Source of the DNA: Siphonodentalium dalli
Taxonomy: Eukaryota > Mollusca > Scaphopoda > Gadilida > Siphonodentaliidae
NCBI GenBank assembly: GCA_032622095.1
Contig: CP136067.1
Coordinates: 1,178,001-1,242,000 of the forward strand
Reading direction: 5' to 3'
Length of the DNA stretch: 64,000 bases
Both the position numbers and the translations under genes were made by a program. Below, one piece after another: positions 30,380 through 42,165 of this stretch. Position 1 is the stretch's first letter, and the number at the start of each line of letters is the position of its first letter. Below the pieces are notes generated by a model. It searched no databases. It was given only the letters and a program-made list of their open reading frames with translations, and had not been told where the DNA came from.

Positions 30380-31200
30380 ATGCTCGTTGCTATAGCTATC
30401 AACCAGCTCACCTTGGTAGAGACGTTTTTTTGGCAGCCGCTATTCGCCATCGGGTGGCAAATAGCGATTCTACCGATATGCGCTATTTACATTCGATGGT
30501 ATTTAAAAAAAAACATATCGTATCATCAAAATACACAATATAATGACGATTATTGGGCCCAGTTGACCGTCAGTTGACCACCTCCAGATATCCCGGGGGG
30601 ATAGCAAAGAAAAAAAAATCACTCAATTTCGAAAGAAAAACCAGCCAGCGGGAAGAAGACTTAGTGACCCCGAATAGAAACACCAACGAGAAGACCGAAT
30701 CCGTGTTACTGGGAGCGAGCAACTGTTTTGGACTTTCAGGGATGGACCCCGATATGACGGTATTCAACTTTTCCGGAGCTAACATGGGGAAAGTATCTGA
30801 TCTCATCAAAACGGTCGATGACGCAAAGTTGGATAGGAGGGAGATAAAAATAGTTGTGCACCTAGGAAGGAACGACTCAAGTCACCGACAAAATAACTAC
30901 CATGGTAGTTATGAGCTTTAATGACGGCTTGAAGATTATGCAAGAGAAGATCCCGAACGCAGCTTTAACCATCTGCACGATAACCCATAGGAAAGGGTGA
31001 GGCGATAAAATTAGGGTGTTTAACGAGGTTGCCTTTCAATTGAACAGTTTTCGTCGATAAGATGTGCACACGTGCGAATATGACATTCATATACACTAGA
31101 TATATGTTCTGGAATGATAAGGATTTGTCATCAAAACTCTATTTCAAACAGATGACCAGTCTGGCTTGCACCTCAGCCCAGACGGGAAATAAAAATAATT
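30380..31200 (+). pseudogene. Decayed SGNH/GDSL-hydrolase-like transposon ORF
   Basis: The plus strand holds pieces of an SGNH-hydrolase-like domain in several frames. Block I is SVLLGASNCFGLSG (about 30703-30744) with Ala in place of the nucleophile-adjacent Asp of GDS. Next come FNFSGANMGKVSDLI and VVHLGRND (GxND block, about 30853-30880), then in another frame FNDGLKIMQEKIPNAALTIC (about 30916-30975), and finally GLHLSPDGK (about 31166-31192), the Asp/His block. A hydrophobic 65-residue frame (30380-30577) precedes it. Such domains occur in ORFs of some CR1-type and Ngaro/DIRS-type elements. Frame breaks make it a pseudogene. The flanking direct repeats favour a mobile-element origin, but the class is not settled. 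Confidence 0.6.
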
Positions 31201-31467
31201 AGCAGCAGCTATTTCAGACTCCCAGGCAGCTGAGTCGAAAAAGCGCAATCGCAGCACTGGAGCACTGGAGTACCGAAACCAGAGAGAAAAAACGCCAAAC
31301 TATACAATTGATGTATGTCCCAATGGGAAACTGACCACATTTCATAATCAATCAGTAGTATCATTGATTGTAAACATGTAGTTCAGGGATCCTGTTCGTC
31401 GTATGTACGCGTACAGGAAGATGGTCAACTCACAAAAACATTTAAATTATATGTGTAATAAAAATGT

Positions 31468-31818
31468 GGCCACCACTGAGTACAATAATGCTCACGATGT
31501 TAAGGATTTGGATACTCACGTTGCTAGTGAAGAGAATCACTCTAGGTAAATTTATGAAAATTCACTGAAAATTCTAAACGTCTGTGGGCTTGAAAAAAGA
31601 GACATGTTATAGAATGCAGAATAGCCCATTTTATACATCAACCACAACTTGTTAGAGATTGCAAGACACGCTGGGGCAATATTTACCATTTTCCATATTT
31701 TGGCGGCCATTTTGAGCCAAAGTGAGAATTTTGGTTCCAGTGAGTTGGAATATTGATAGGTAATGATATGCCATTTACATTACAAAGTTCTGTTCATTTC
31801 TTGTTGAAACATGACTAG
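31468..31818 (+). repeat. Direct repeat, right copy
   Basis: Partner of 29437-29824, about 2.03 kb downstream, with deletions after GACATGTTA and after CTGGGGCAAT. See the left copy. Confidence 0.82.
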
Positions 31819-33050
31819 AATTTTATACCGCGTTCTGTAAAATCGAATTTTGAGGGATCGGAAGGGACTAGGACCCCAATAATTGCATATTTAATTGCAC
31901 CGATGATCAGTTAATATAAAAAACAACACAAAATAAAGTCATATTACTCAACCAGTTCCAAACAGCATCAACTGATCTAGAAGAAATTTGTGAAAAAACG
32001 TCATATTTTCAACTTCCAGTGGCCATTTTGGCGGCCATCTTGGATGGTGAGTTTCAATTTTGCCCCTAAAACGTGTCATTACGTCTTAGTGTCACGAAAA
32101 TATATACATTTGTATACATTTTACAAGAATTTCCCGCTATAATTTGCATACAACTGACTTAGGGTCTGGTCTGAAAAACGGTGGCCATGATGGACGCTAT
32201 TTTGTCTGGAGTCAACACGGCCACTTTGTTTTCTTGTTAACATTGCTTAAAAGTTGACGGACATAATAAGGAACAAAATGAGTTGGGTGAAGTTAAGTCC
32301 AAGGGGGTGCAAGGGTACCCCTATTAGCTCCCGGACTAGGTTGGTAAATTATCTGAGGTGTACTGTATATGCATATATAGAAACAACCCATCGCGATACT
32401 GTGAGGTAAAGTAACACATAAATATATAAGAGTCTTTAATAGTTCATGCGTAATACACAAGTGGTGTACACAAATGTGGCAGACTGATGACCCGAATACC
32501 AGAGAAGTGATGCTCTGTAGGTACATGTACATAGACTCAATGCGGAACTGTGTAAGATGATTATATGGGGAATTGTAGTTCCCTATATAGTGTTTTTCTG
32601 AATATTAAATGAGGAGTTTGGTATTACTTTGGGATTGGTCCCGCTGTTATGGTCGTACCCTATAGAGCTGACTTTAGTGTGTGATAGTCACCGTTATTGG
32701 GCGACACGTGAGGTTCCCATGTAGGAACCGAGCATCTGATATTCGGGTCGGCGTCATACCTGTATGATTATTGGTATTCGGGTCGGCGTCATACCTGTAT
32801 GGTTATTGATATTATATATATGATCCCTGAAGCAAGTGGTGGTATATGGATATAGGTGTGATTACGACACATATCTCCCGTTGGTGGCGAGATTGGCTCA
32901 GGTAAAAGCTGTGATGAAATATCATGTTAAAGTGTCGGAAACAAAGGATATGTTACCACTTGATTGAAGGATGCTTTAATGGATAATAAATGTATCATAG
33001 TATGTGAATAAAGTGTCACAATTAAAAAAATAATTTGAGCTATATATATG
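31819..33050. other. No gene; 33-bp tandem duplication
   Basis: The word TATTCGGGTCGGCGTCATAC occurs twice (about 32740 and 32773). GGCCATTTTGGCGGCCAT-like words recur near 32025 and in the two direct repeats. No ORF with recognisable content. Confidence 0.45.
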
Positions 33051-33699
33051 CATGTGTTAAGTGTTCGCCCTGTTAGCCATTTTAGCAAATTGCAAAAACA
33101 AAAGTACAAAGAGGCTAAAGTAAATAAGTGGGTGGCTAAAAATATGGCTGCAGGTATTTCCATGTCAGTCGCGGACTGAAAAAGGACAAAAGGACTTTCA
33201 GGCGTCTCAGCGACGTCAGTAAACAGCCTGCTTGCTAATTATTGAGGCTTCTGTCAGTGGTCAGTGATGAATGGGTCAATGAGACTAGCACCTCTTATGA
33301 ATCAGTATAGGCTAGAGTCAATTAGTTTGAATTAGCCAAACGCATTCAGGATTTGTTTAACTAATTCGGAAGTGTGGATAGCACATTTGAACATTCTCAT
33401 GAAAATATCAATTGAAGGGTGATGATTTAGATTTTGAACTTGCGTTCAGGAAGTGCAATGATGTGAAGTCGCGTAGGATTTTCAACAATATTTGAATTTT
33501 GAACGTTATTCTTAATTTGTTGATGTTGTATATTATGACTAATAAGTGCTGATAACTTTGAGTGAATAAATGTTTATATCGTATTACATCTTGTGCTAAT
33601 TTATCCCACAGTATGTGGCTAAACTTTTTTTCAAATTGCCCAAGTGGCTAAAAAAATGGCTACAAAGAATTTTGGGCCAGGGCGAACACTGCATGTATG
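33051..33699. mobile_element. hAT-like MITE, 633 bp
   Basis: The right end reads CAGGGCGAACACTG (to 33691) and the left AAGTGTTCGCCCTG (from 33059), terminal repeats of the CAGTGTTCGCC type seen in many hAT elements, with the first base mutated on the left. TAGCCA and TTTGCAATTT-type words continue the inverted similarity inward. The 8-bp flanks CATGTGTT and CATGTATG agree at six positions. No transposase. Confidence 0.65.
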
Positions 33700-34700
33700 T
33701 AAACAAAATAAGCTTTACATACCAATTGCTATGTTTGGTTTAAACAATATTTATTCTACCCTCAATACATCAAGCAGGGCATTGAACAAAATAAGAAAAT
33801 AAAATTGAAAAAGTAAAAAAAAAAACGAGTGCCCCATTCCACATGCATGCTAATTCGGCTTGTTGATTATAGCGAAACGTTTGATAATGCAGTTTAGCTG
33901 TGCGAAACCCATAATGGGTCAAGACTATTAAATTTAGTTGCTCTCATTGGGACCCAATAAACTATATATGCATATATGAGATTTCGTCTAATGTGATATA
34001 TAATGTATTATATACCGTGGTATTGTAGTATAAAATATAATAGTATATATTGATACGATAGGTAAAACTGTGCAAGGGGGGAACTCTACTTTGTAATGAT
34101 ATATATTCATACGATAAGTCAAACTGATGCAAGGGGGAGAACTCTACTTTGTAATGATATATGTGCATTAAGGGCTAAAATAACATAACAGCATGGATAA
34201 TATTTATAAGTCTGCTAATTACTATTTATATATGGACAATTTCTTACATTTGAAGACAGTTTTAATTATTTCGTTTGCAATACTAAACTGCAAAATTAGA
34301 CAATGCACTGATGTGCTTACATGAGAAATGGGGAGCACTACAGATACAATAATATAAGTGAATAAGTGCAAAACAATATAACTTCATTATAGTTTGATTA
34401 TAGTGAGTATATTGATTTAACTAAAAGACTGATTCCCATTCCTCTTTTGAGAATACCATATACTTTAATGTATTCACATATTCAAAGATAATGCCAAGTA
34501 TGTAAAGTATACTTGCATTATATCAAGATGCCTTTAAAAGGGCGCGTTCGGAATAAAGACTGTTGACACCGCTGATTGATTTCACTATTAATTACTATGA
34601 GTCTAACTTTCATTGTAATACGACCCTGCCTAACTATGCTTAAAAGCCATGTCCTGATTGGCCAGTGGCCCGAGTTACCATGGCTATCTCGTTCCAGTTT
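33700..34700. other. AT-rich DNA with a ~70-bp tandem duplication
   Basis: GGGGGAACTCTACTTTGTAA-type units occur at about 34077 and 34133, preceded by ATACGATAGGTAAAACTG and ATACGATAAGTCAAACTG. No gene is supported. Confidence 0.5.
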
Positions 34701-34744
34701 TGTGGTACAATTCTACTTTTTCCAATTGTACCACGAAAAAAATC
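34701..34744. repeat. Small hairpin TTTTGTGGTACAATT
   Basis: A 15-bp arm with an 11-bp loop. The same TGTGGTACAA word is in the hairpin at 35492-35608. Confidence 0.6.
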
Positions 34745-35491
34745 GCTTTATTTAGATCGACGCACGCGACTTTTCCCGTCTTTTCTAACTCCGCGCAAAC
34801 GGGGCATCAACGGAGTACACCCGCACCCGTAACCCTTTGAATTTTGCTACATCTTGACAATCTTGCGAATTTTCTAGCGATTTGTCGCTTGAAACCAGTT
34901 TGGTTGCCAATGAATATGGTCCAAATGATGTTATGGTATATTGATATATGTTACGACCAAAGAAAGTTACTTAATAAGTATATTAAATGACAAAATAAAT
35001 CCATGGGGCCGGGCTGTGCATTCGTCGATTCGAATCTCGATCATATTCGTCGATTCGATATTTCGGAATCAAGTTGAAAATGAAAGCGTTTGTTCACCAG
35101 TACAGAAGGGGGATAAGATCATTTAGATCGCTTTGTGTAAGGAAAATGGTCCATAGTCGATGATCATATTCATGTTGTCCCAACAACGTTCAACACAGAA
35201 ATGACCGCATTTCGTATTTCCTGTACAATTTAAATGAAAGGCACGGGCGCCGCTGAAAACACATCGTTTTTTAGCCAATCACAACGATTATTTTCTAGAA
35301 GAGGTGCCTCGAAAAGTCAATGGGGGAATTTCATAACAAGACAAGATTACCGGAGTATTCCATGCAAATAAATCGAGTACGCCCAATACGAATTACACCA
35401 CGAAATGTTTTCTCACCTGAGACCGAAAAAGCGCAGTATTTCGTTGACTATTCAGTCGAATTGTGACCATAAACTTTCAGTCGTATTACAA
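34745..35491. other. No feature seen
   Basis: Unique DNA with CGATTCG words near 35028-35060. No gene supported. Confidence 0.4.
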
Positions 35492-35608
35492 AAGAAATAA
35501 ATACACGGTGTATCGGTGTGTATGGTCAAGTTGTACGCGTCGTCCTACAATCATTTTTTTGTGGTACAACTTGACCATACACACCTCTACACCGTGTATT
35601 TATTTCTT
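35492..35608. repeat. 117-bp hairpin
   Basis: Arms of about 44 bp begin AAGAAATAAATACACGGTGT and contain TGTATGGTCAAGTTGTA, matched in inverse on the right. The loop is about 29 bp. Confidence 0.8.
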
Positions 35609-37380
35609 AATTAAGTTACCCATGAAACTATAATTATAGTCCACATATGGGTGCAACAAGATGATGAATTGTAACTGAATTTGTTATCCGATTAATAGTT
35701 AGATATTAATTCAGTCAGTTCGCATAGGTATTTGCACATTTAAATGCAGCAGTCATGAAAATAAAATCAGCATGTGTGGTAAAAGATTTGAAAGAGGAAT
35801 GGGGTAACTAATACACAGCAACTGAATTTAAGGATAATATATAATGTAATATAATAATATATAGGATAATAAGTAAGTAAAATTCACTTCAATCCCCATA
35901 CTTCCTCCTTACACATTGCATATATGTGTTATCTTAATAATTATTAAAAACTATCAGATTTAGAAATATGAAAAATATCCTTATGTTTGTTTGTTTTTTT
36001 ATATGGGCCATCATTATTTGAATTAAAAAAATGATATATGCCCTTAGTTTTTTGGATGTATATATATATACCAAATGTTTTCATTTATAATGTCTGCTGT
36101 TTTAATCAACATGAAACATACTTTATCATATATTAATCAAGTGCCATCCAATAACCTAATAATCAAATGGTTCAAAATGATATACAATGGTTGCAGTGTG
36201 GACATTGTTAAAGGAGTAAAGAATGGGGGTCACCGGATCAGAAGTTAAAATATCTTAAAACATAAAGTCTTTTGGACTTTGAGGTCTTTCTCTGAACTTA
36301 TAATTAATGCAAAACATGTTTATCAATCTGAATATATAAGTGTGGCTATCTGGTCAAGGTCATCAAATACAGTACTCCATTTTTAATCAATTATAAAGTT
36401 CCTCAAGTAGTTTTAGTCTGGATATATGTAAATTGTAAATCCATTCTTGTAATATTAATACAATTTCCTCGTCTACTGTAGACAGCATCCATGCCAATTC
36501 AGCTATAGAATCAATTGGCAAGATTGAAATGGGAGTATATATTTTTTAATTTTCTCCAGGAACTTATCTCTCAGGCCAGGTTCTAATGCTTACATTATAA
36601 TAGAATGTGTATTGCGGATTCCGTATCTACCTTACATAGCTTACATAGTCTATCCTTTCCATTCAATGTTATATTTCTGCCTCGCTCAATCTCTTAGGTT
36701 ATGAACACTTATTCGTTGTTTTGTCATGTGAGTTGGTACCTTGTGTGAAGCAATGTCAAGGTATGGCTCAAATTTGATGTTGTTCTTAAACAGACGACAG
36801 GTTCTTAATTTATTGCCATATTGTTTGTTTGTTCTATCATCTTGCCTCGGGTTAAAGTAAAGTGTGATCTACTATGGCACCTTGTTGATAACATGGTATA
36901 TTTATAGACACATTCCAAAATAATGTTATGTGCAGGCATGTCGGAATGCAATAATATAGAGGGTTAATAATTGGGGGACATCCCTCAGATGGGAAGGGGT
37001 CCAGAGAGGCTGTCATATGAATCTTCCGATCACCGACTCAGCACTGATCACTTGTTTTTAAAAGTCCATGTTTCATCATCCATCTAACCTGAAATTATGT
37101 AGTAAAATATCAATTATGGACCAGGTCCTTTCTAAAATTGAACACGATAATAATAATATTGTCATAGTAATTACCATTTCAGCATACAAAAGACAATTGT
37201 AAATTATAGAATGACAACCCGAGGTAACATAAGTAGGGATGTGGCTAGATGGTTTACGTTGGGGTGTCCACCTTGCATTTTACAACCGTATCCCTTATCA
37301 AATTCATAAGTTTGCGTAGTTACATTTACACACCCTCCCAAATGGTAAATAACAGGTCTGGATGGTAGGATATTCTGAAT
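35609..37380. other. AT-rich DNA without recognisable features
   Basis: Only short AT repeats (for example near 36058-36070). No coding, RNA or transposon signal was found. Confidence 0.45.
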
Positions 37381-37800
37381 GAACATTGGTCATTGACTAA
37401 CCACCGGCCCAGGGGAGAGACAGGATCCGTTGGGCCGACCATTTTTCAGCCAAGTGTCAGAACATATGAAATCTGAAACTAGATGAAAAATCCTAGCAGG
37501 TAGTGGGCTAACTACAGGCAAATTCAGACCCCTGTTGGGATTTCGTAAATTGATCAGCATTTGTTTTATTATTGGCCACGGGTGAGGGACCACAATACAC
37601 CGGGCGACATGGTTCGACACATTTTTCAAAAATCTGAACCCAAACAATTGCCAAATCCTAGCAACTACACTGGCATCAAGCTTGCTCAGTAGTATTTAAG
37701 TGAACAAATCGGGCCGACATGGTTCTGGTTCCAACCAATTAAAAAAAAAATCTGAACCCCAAAAATGCAAATTATACAACTAGACTGGCATCAAGATTAC
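37381..37800. repeat. Fragments of the GGGCCGACCATGG repeat family
   Basis: Words GGGAGAGACAGG, AATCTGAACCC, ATCCTAGCAACTACACTGG and GGGCCGACATGG recur within this stretch and in the repeats at 53.79-55.98 kb. A TTGGGGTGTCCACCTTG piece at 37258 also has a partner near 54896. Confidence 0.6.
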
Positions 37801-38177
37801 TGAGTAGTAAACCACTTTATTACATTCTCAGAATCGCACTAGTGCAATCTGTCGACGGAACTATTTCATTCAGTGTTGTTAGACTGGCTCTCGCCGTTAC
37901 TATTTTAACTTTTTCAACTTTTCAACGCAAGGGCGACAACCCACTTGCCGAAATCGCAGCGCGTTGATTGGGTTATATTTTTGGAAAATCTGGGAAAACC
38001 CAATAAACACTTTGAGAGTGTCAATATGGGACAAGTTTACTCGCGGATAGACAGGCTCCCTGTCTGACTGTTGCGTTAACCTAAAATGCCGTTAAAACTA
38101 GATTAAATTCACATTTTCTGTACCGGAGATGTACGATTGTGAGTCAACTTACTGTAATACGGAGATATGTAATAAAA
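37801..38177. other. No gene seen
   Basis: It starts with a fragment (CTGAGTAGTAAACCAC, 37800) of the 54-bp repeat found on the other side of the next hairpin, suggesting the hairpin and its surroundings inserted into that repeat. Confidence 0.4.
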
Positions 38178-38341
38178 ATAGAACCGCATGAGTGTCTGGA
38201 TTTTGACGAATTATCGCACTCGATTTGTTGGCGGAACGCGATACCTCTCGTGCGGGACTGCGTCCCGCACTCGAGGTATCGCTCCGCCAACAAATCTCGT
38301 GCGATAATTTCGTCCAAATCCAGACACTCATGCGGTTCTAT
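38178..38341. repeat. 164-bp hairpin, ~80-bp arms
   Basis: Arms begin ATAGAACCGCATGAGTGTC and meet at GCGGGACT-GCGTCCCGC; very few mismatches. It is GC-rich against an AT-rich background. Open frames on both strands are mirror artefacts. Confidence 0.85.
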
Positions 38342-38346
38342 CTATT

Positions 38347-38540
38347 TATTGTTCATCAGATCTTATTGATATATCAAGCTTTCTGAGTAGTAAACCACTG
38401 TATTGTTCATCAGATCTTATTGATATATCAAGCTTTCTGAGTAGTAAGCCACTGTATTGTTCATCAGATCTTATTGATATATCAAGCTTTCTGAGTAGTA
38501 AGCCACTTTATTGTTCATCAGATCTTATTGATATATTGAA
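38347..38540. repeat. 54-bp tandem repeat, about four copies
   Basis: The word TATTGTTCATCAGATCTTAT starts at 38347, 38401, 38455 and 38509. Confidence 0.92.
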
Positions 38541-38880
38541 CGAGTTGAGAACATGATATATGCGACATATCGTAGGAGTTATTTATCGAGATTGTCTAAC
38601 CTGTTGGATGATGCTTGAACACAATTTTCCAATTTAAAAAAAATAACACGTTCGAAGTCACCTGCCGAAAACGCTTATATCAATTAATATTGATTTTATA
38701 TCGATATATTCTTACATACAATGTAATGGCTAACTCGATAATCAAGTGGGACATTTTTTTGTTACTATATTTTAGATATAGTTATGACGCATGCTACGCT
38801 CCGAACGAATGTAAGACAAATAATGTCCCAATTTGATTGTATCTATAGTATACTAGCTGATGTGCCGGACTATTTAGGGA
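38541..38880. other. No feature seen
   Basis: AT-rich unique DNA. Confidence 0.4.
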
Positions 38881-39330
38881 ATTTCTTTGTGATCGCCTCC
38901 GTCTGGGCTGAATAAATAGCGTCTGGACAAACTAATGTTCGATCGGTCCAGAAACATGCCTATATTAGCGAATATGAGCGAGGTCAATGTCAGGTCAAGG
39001 ATTCGGTCCAAGTGAATATGGAGCCGCCATATTGTTACCGGGATCAAAGTAGGCATACATACCAAATTTGAGTCGGATCGGTCGAGGTCCAGAAACATAC
39101 CTATATGAGCATATATGAGCGAGGTCATGTTCAAGGTCAAGGCCACGGTCGTACGTGAAATTGAACACGCCCATGTTGTTCCGGGGATCAAATTAGGCTT
39201 CCATACCAAGTTTGAGTCGGATCGGTCGAGCATATTTCGAGTCAATAACACACACATGCATACAGGCAGAATTTCCAAAATATATAATACCAGCAGGTTA
39301 GTCCGCCATTGACGTGGTTGGTCAGAAACA
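38881..39330. repeat. Two copies of a GAGCGAGGTCA / GAGTCGGATCGGTC repeat
   Basis: Units of about 140 bp carry CCAGAAACATRCCTATAT, GAGCGAGGTCA, GGTCAAGG and AATTTGAGTCGGATCGGTC (about 38944-39080 and 39090-39230), then CCAGCAGGTTAGTCCGCCA at 39291. The latter word recurs at about 40192. This style fits 3' portions of old non-LTR elements, but no ORF remains, so the class is uncertain. Confidence 0.6.
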
Positions 39331-39399
39331 TGACATTTAAAAAAAAAATTATTCTGCCGTCCCCAAAAGAGGTATGAATTACGGTACATCGGCCGGAAA

Positions 39400-39860
39400 A
39401 ACTGACCCGATGAAAATATCCCCCCTTCCTAGGAACGACAGACGTAAGAATCACACAACACGCATTTTTTGTTTTAATTAATTTTTTTGTTTTTCAATGA
39501 GTTAATTCTGCCTTTTAAATCAAGAGGAATGATGGTACCCGTCTCTAGGGCGGAGAAACTAACCCGATGAAATTCTCCCCCCGTCCCTAAAAGAGGTATG
39601 ATTCGATGAAAATCTCCCCCGTTCCTAGGAACGACAGACATAAGAATCACACGACACGCATTGTTTTGTTTTCCAATGAGTTAATTCTGCCTTTTTAATC
39701 AAGATAAATGCATTCCGGTTGGGGTGCGTTTTGTGATACGATGAAAATCTCCCCCGTTCCTAGGAACGACAGACATAAGAATCATACGACACGCATTTGT
39801 TGTTTTCCAATGAATAATTCTGCCTTTTTAATCAAGATAAATGCATTCCGGTTCCGGTGC
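39400..39860. repeat. ~125-bp tandem repeat, three to four copies
   Basis: Units share TTCCTAGGAACGACAGACA, ATAAGAATCACACGACACGC and CAATGAGTTAATTCTGCC; starts near 39425, 39620 and 39757. Confidence 0.8.
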
Positions 39861-40180
39861 GCTTTGCATCCGTAGTTTCGTACGCATTCGTACGAATTGG
39901 TGACCGTTTAGCAACGCCGATGGCAATAAAGAGCGTTACTCGGTAAACAACGCCAAATTTGGTCAATATAAAGAGCGCGACTGCCTTAACCCCCGCAGTG
40001 CCGAGAACGGTGATTTTGATGATTGGGAGTGGATAATGAGTGCTCAGAGCTTCTCCAAAACGTCGCGACGACGATTCCAGTGGGATTTTACCATTAGATG
40101 GGAAGTTTGAGCTCAATCGAGCCAGCCGTTTTCGATTATATAGAGGACAAATATATATATATATACGGAAGTCTCAAATT
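39861..40180. other. No gene seen
   Basis: Unique DNA ending in a short TA microsatellite (about 40149-40164). Confidence 0.4.
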
Positions 40181-40620
40181 ATATAGTAGACTAGCAGGTT
40201 AGCCCGCCACTGGCGGCATTCGTCCCATGGCTTTGTTCGAAAAAGCAATTGCAACAGGTTCCGAGACACTTGTGCTGCATTTGTACCAAATTTCGTCGAA
40301 ATCAGTAAGTTTTACCCGATTTGACCTTGAATTGACAATTTTGTAGGTCAAGGTCAGGTCGTTGTCATGATTTGACCCGTCCAAAACACTCCCCGGACAA
40401 AAGTACAGAAATCCGCCAGTTTTACCCAATTTGACCTTGAATTGACCAGTTTGAAGGTCAATGTCACATCGGGGTCACGATTTTACCCGTCCGTGACACT
40501 TTCGGGACAAATGTACCGATAGGTAGCAAGTTTGGGCTCAATCGGTTGACCCGTCCCGAGTTGACCATTTTGCTTCCATAGAATATTTAACAGTGCATCG
40601 AAAATAATAACCCTGGGGCC
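40181..40620. repeat. Repeat rich in TTTGACCTTGAATTGAC
   Basis: The word ATTTGACCTTGAATTGAC occurs at about 40319 and 40429, each followed by GGTCAA and later CCCGTCC. Preceded by AGCAGGTTAGCCCGCCA, shared with 39291. Probably remains of a dispersed element. Confidence 0.6.
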
Positions 40621-40677
40621 CAATATGAAGCAGCTTAGAAAACACAAAGAACAGCTGAGCCCCAAAATTTATTAACA

Positions 40678-41028
40678 CATGATTTCGCATTCAAATCGAT
40701 TTATGTCGATAAAACTCTTATTTTTCAAAATTTCAAGCTGAGACTTCGTGCGAATGTGTGTAATACTTATATATTCTTAAAATGACAGAGTCCAACACCT
40801 AATTATGTTTTAGATGGAAGAAATTAAATTTTTTCGATGCTAAATTTTAACATAGAATTTCCCATTAAAATCGATTTATGTCTATAAAACTCTTATTTTT
40901 CAAAATTTTAAACTGAGACTTGGTGTGTATGTGTGTAATACTTACATATTCTTAAAATGACAGAGTCCAAGATTATGTTTTTGATGAAATAAATTAAATT
41001 GTTTCGATGCTAAATTTCGAACGATAAC
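40678..41028. repeat. Tandem duplication of ~175 bp
   Basis: Two copies of a block containing AATCGATTTATGTC, AAAACTCTTATTTTTCAAAA and TTCTTAAAATGACAGAGTCC (40678-40850 and 40853-41028). Confidence 0.9.
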
Positions 41029-41164
41029 GTTGCGTTGAATTGTACACAAACGCTCTTTTATACGCGACGCGTATTGTACAAACGCTCATTAAATTATTAC
41101 TTGATTAACCACCGAAGTGCCGTTTTTTTGTGTTTGAACAATATATGTCAATTATAATTGTTTA

Positions 41165-41268
41165 ATAAATGACTTGCAGATCTATTGGAGTCATTGGTTT
41201 TTACCGGCAAATTAATTAAACAAAGAATCAAAACTAATGCCTCTGATCGATCTGCAAGTCATTTCTTA
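41165..41268. repeat. Imperfect ~100-bp hairpin
   Basis: Outer arms ATGACTTGCAGATC and GATCTGCAAGTCAT; the inner part pairs only partly. Confidence 0.65.
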
Positions 41269-41389
41269 AATATTGTGACTGTTTTGACAAACCTCTGCGA
41301 GTATCTGTCTACGGCCTCTTTTTCATCAGTCTGAAAGCATGAACCAAAACTGAATATCAGGTTAACTTCCACATTGTCAAACAAATTAT

Positions 41390-42165
41390 ATCAGAATATT
41401 ATAGGACTTAATGTAGATATTCTTTACACCCGCCCTTTACTACATGGATTAGCCCATCCAGTTATAAAATTATACATTGCCAGGTTTAATTATATATTTG
41501 AAGGGATGTTCGTGTAATATGAGCAGACGACAGACAATATAAAGTACAGAAGGAATTCTTCAATACATTTCCACAAATGTCATACACAAGAACGCTTCTC
41601 TTGGTGTAGACAGCGGAACCATGAATTTTCTTTATACGATGTGATCATTGGTTTTTGACAGGCCGACAGGCTTCTACATGCGTTAAAACGTTCGCTTTTG
41701 GAAGTCTAATCAAGCCAACAAAAGTTCATATTAATGGGTTCGTGTGTAAGATCTAATTATTTTCAGGAATATAATCACATTATGTTTGTGTTATGGTGTC
41801 AGATCGGACTGGGTATCTTTGGTTGGTCATTGTCACATGACCACGAGCGTTAGAGTCACGTGGTAATTGGAATTCTGATATTATGATCCGAATCGATGTA
41901 TAAAAATAGATGGTCAAAATTGGTTAATTAATTTAACCATTTATATACTAAATATGCTTTGCTGAGTAGTTATATCATTGACACTAAACATTTCCCGCCA
42001 ATGAGTAGGATTCCATCTGTACTTTATATTGTCTGTCGTCTGCTCACATTCCCTTCAAATATATAATTGAACCTGGCAATGTATAATTTTATAACTGAAT
42101 GGGCTAATGAATTTAGTAAAGTAAGTGTGTCAAAGAATATTGCCAGAAAGATTAATCTTGATGCG
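41390..42165. mobile_element. Foldback element with ~150-bp arms
   Basis: The left arm (about 41410-41560) and right arm (about 42010-42155) are inverted copies: ATTAGCCCATCCAGTTATAA, TATACATTGCCAGGTTTAAT, GAGCAGACGACAGACAATAT and AAAGTACAGA on the left reappear in reverse on the right. The interior of about 450 bp has no ORF. Target duplications were not identified. GAGCAGACGACA is also present in the 82-bp hairpins, possibly by chance. Confidence 0.78.

Noticed and set aside
38139-38331. Paired ORFs on both strands across 38.14-38.37 kb
   Set aside because: They are mirror images produced by the 164-bp hairpin.
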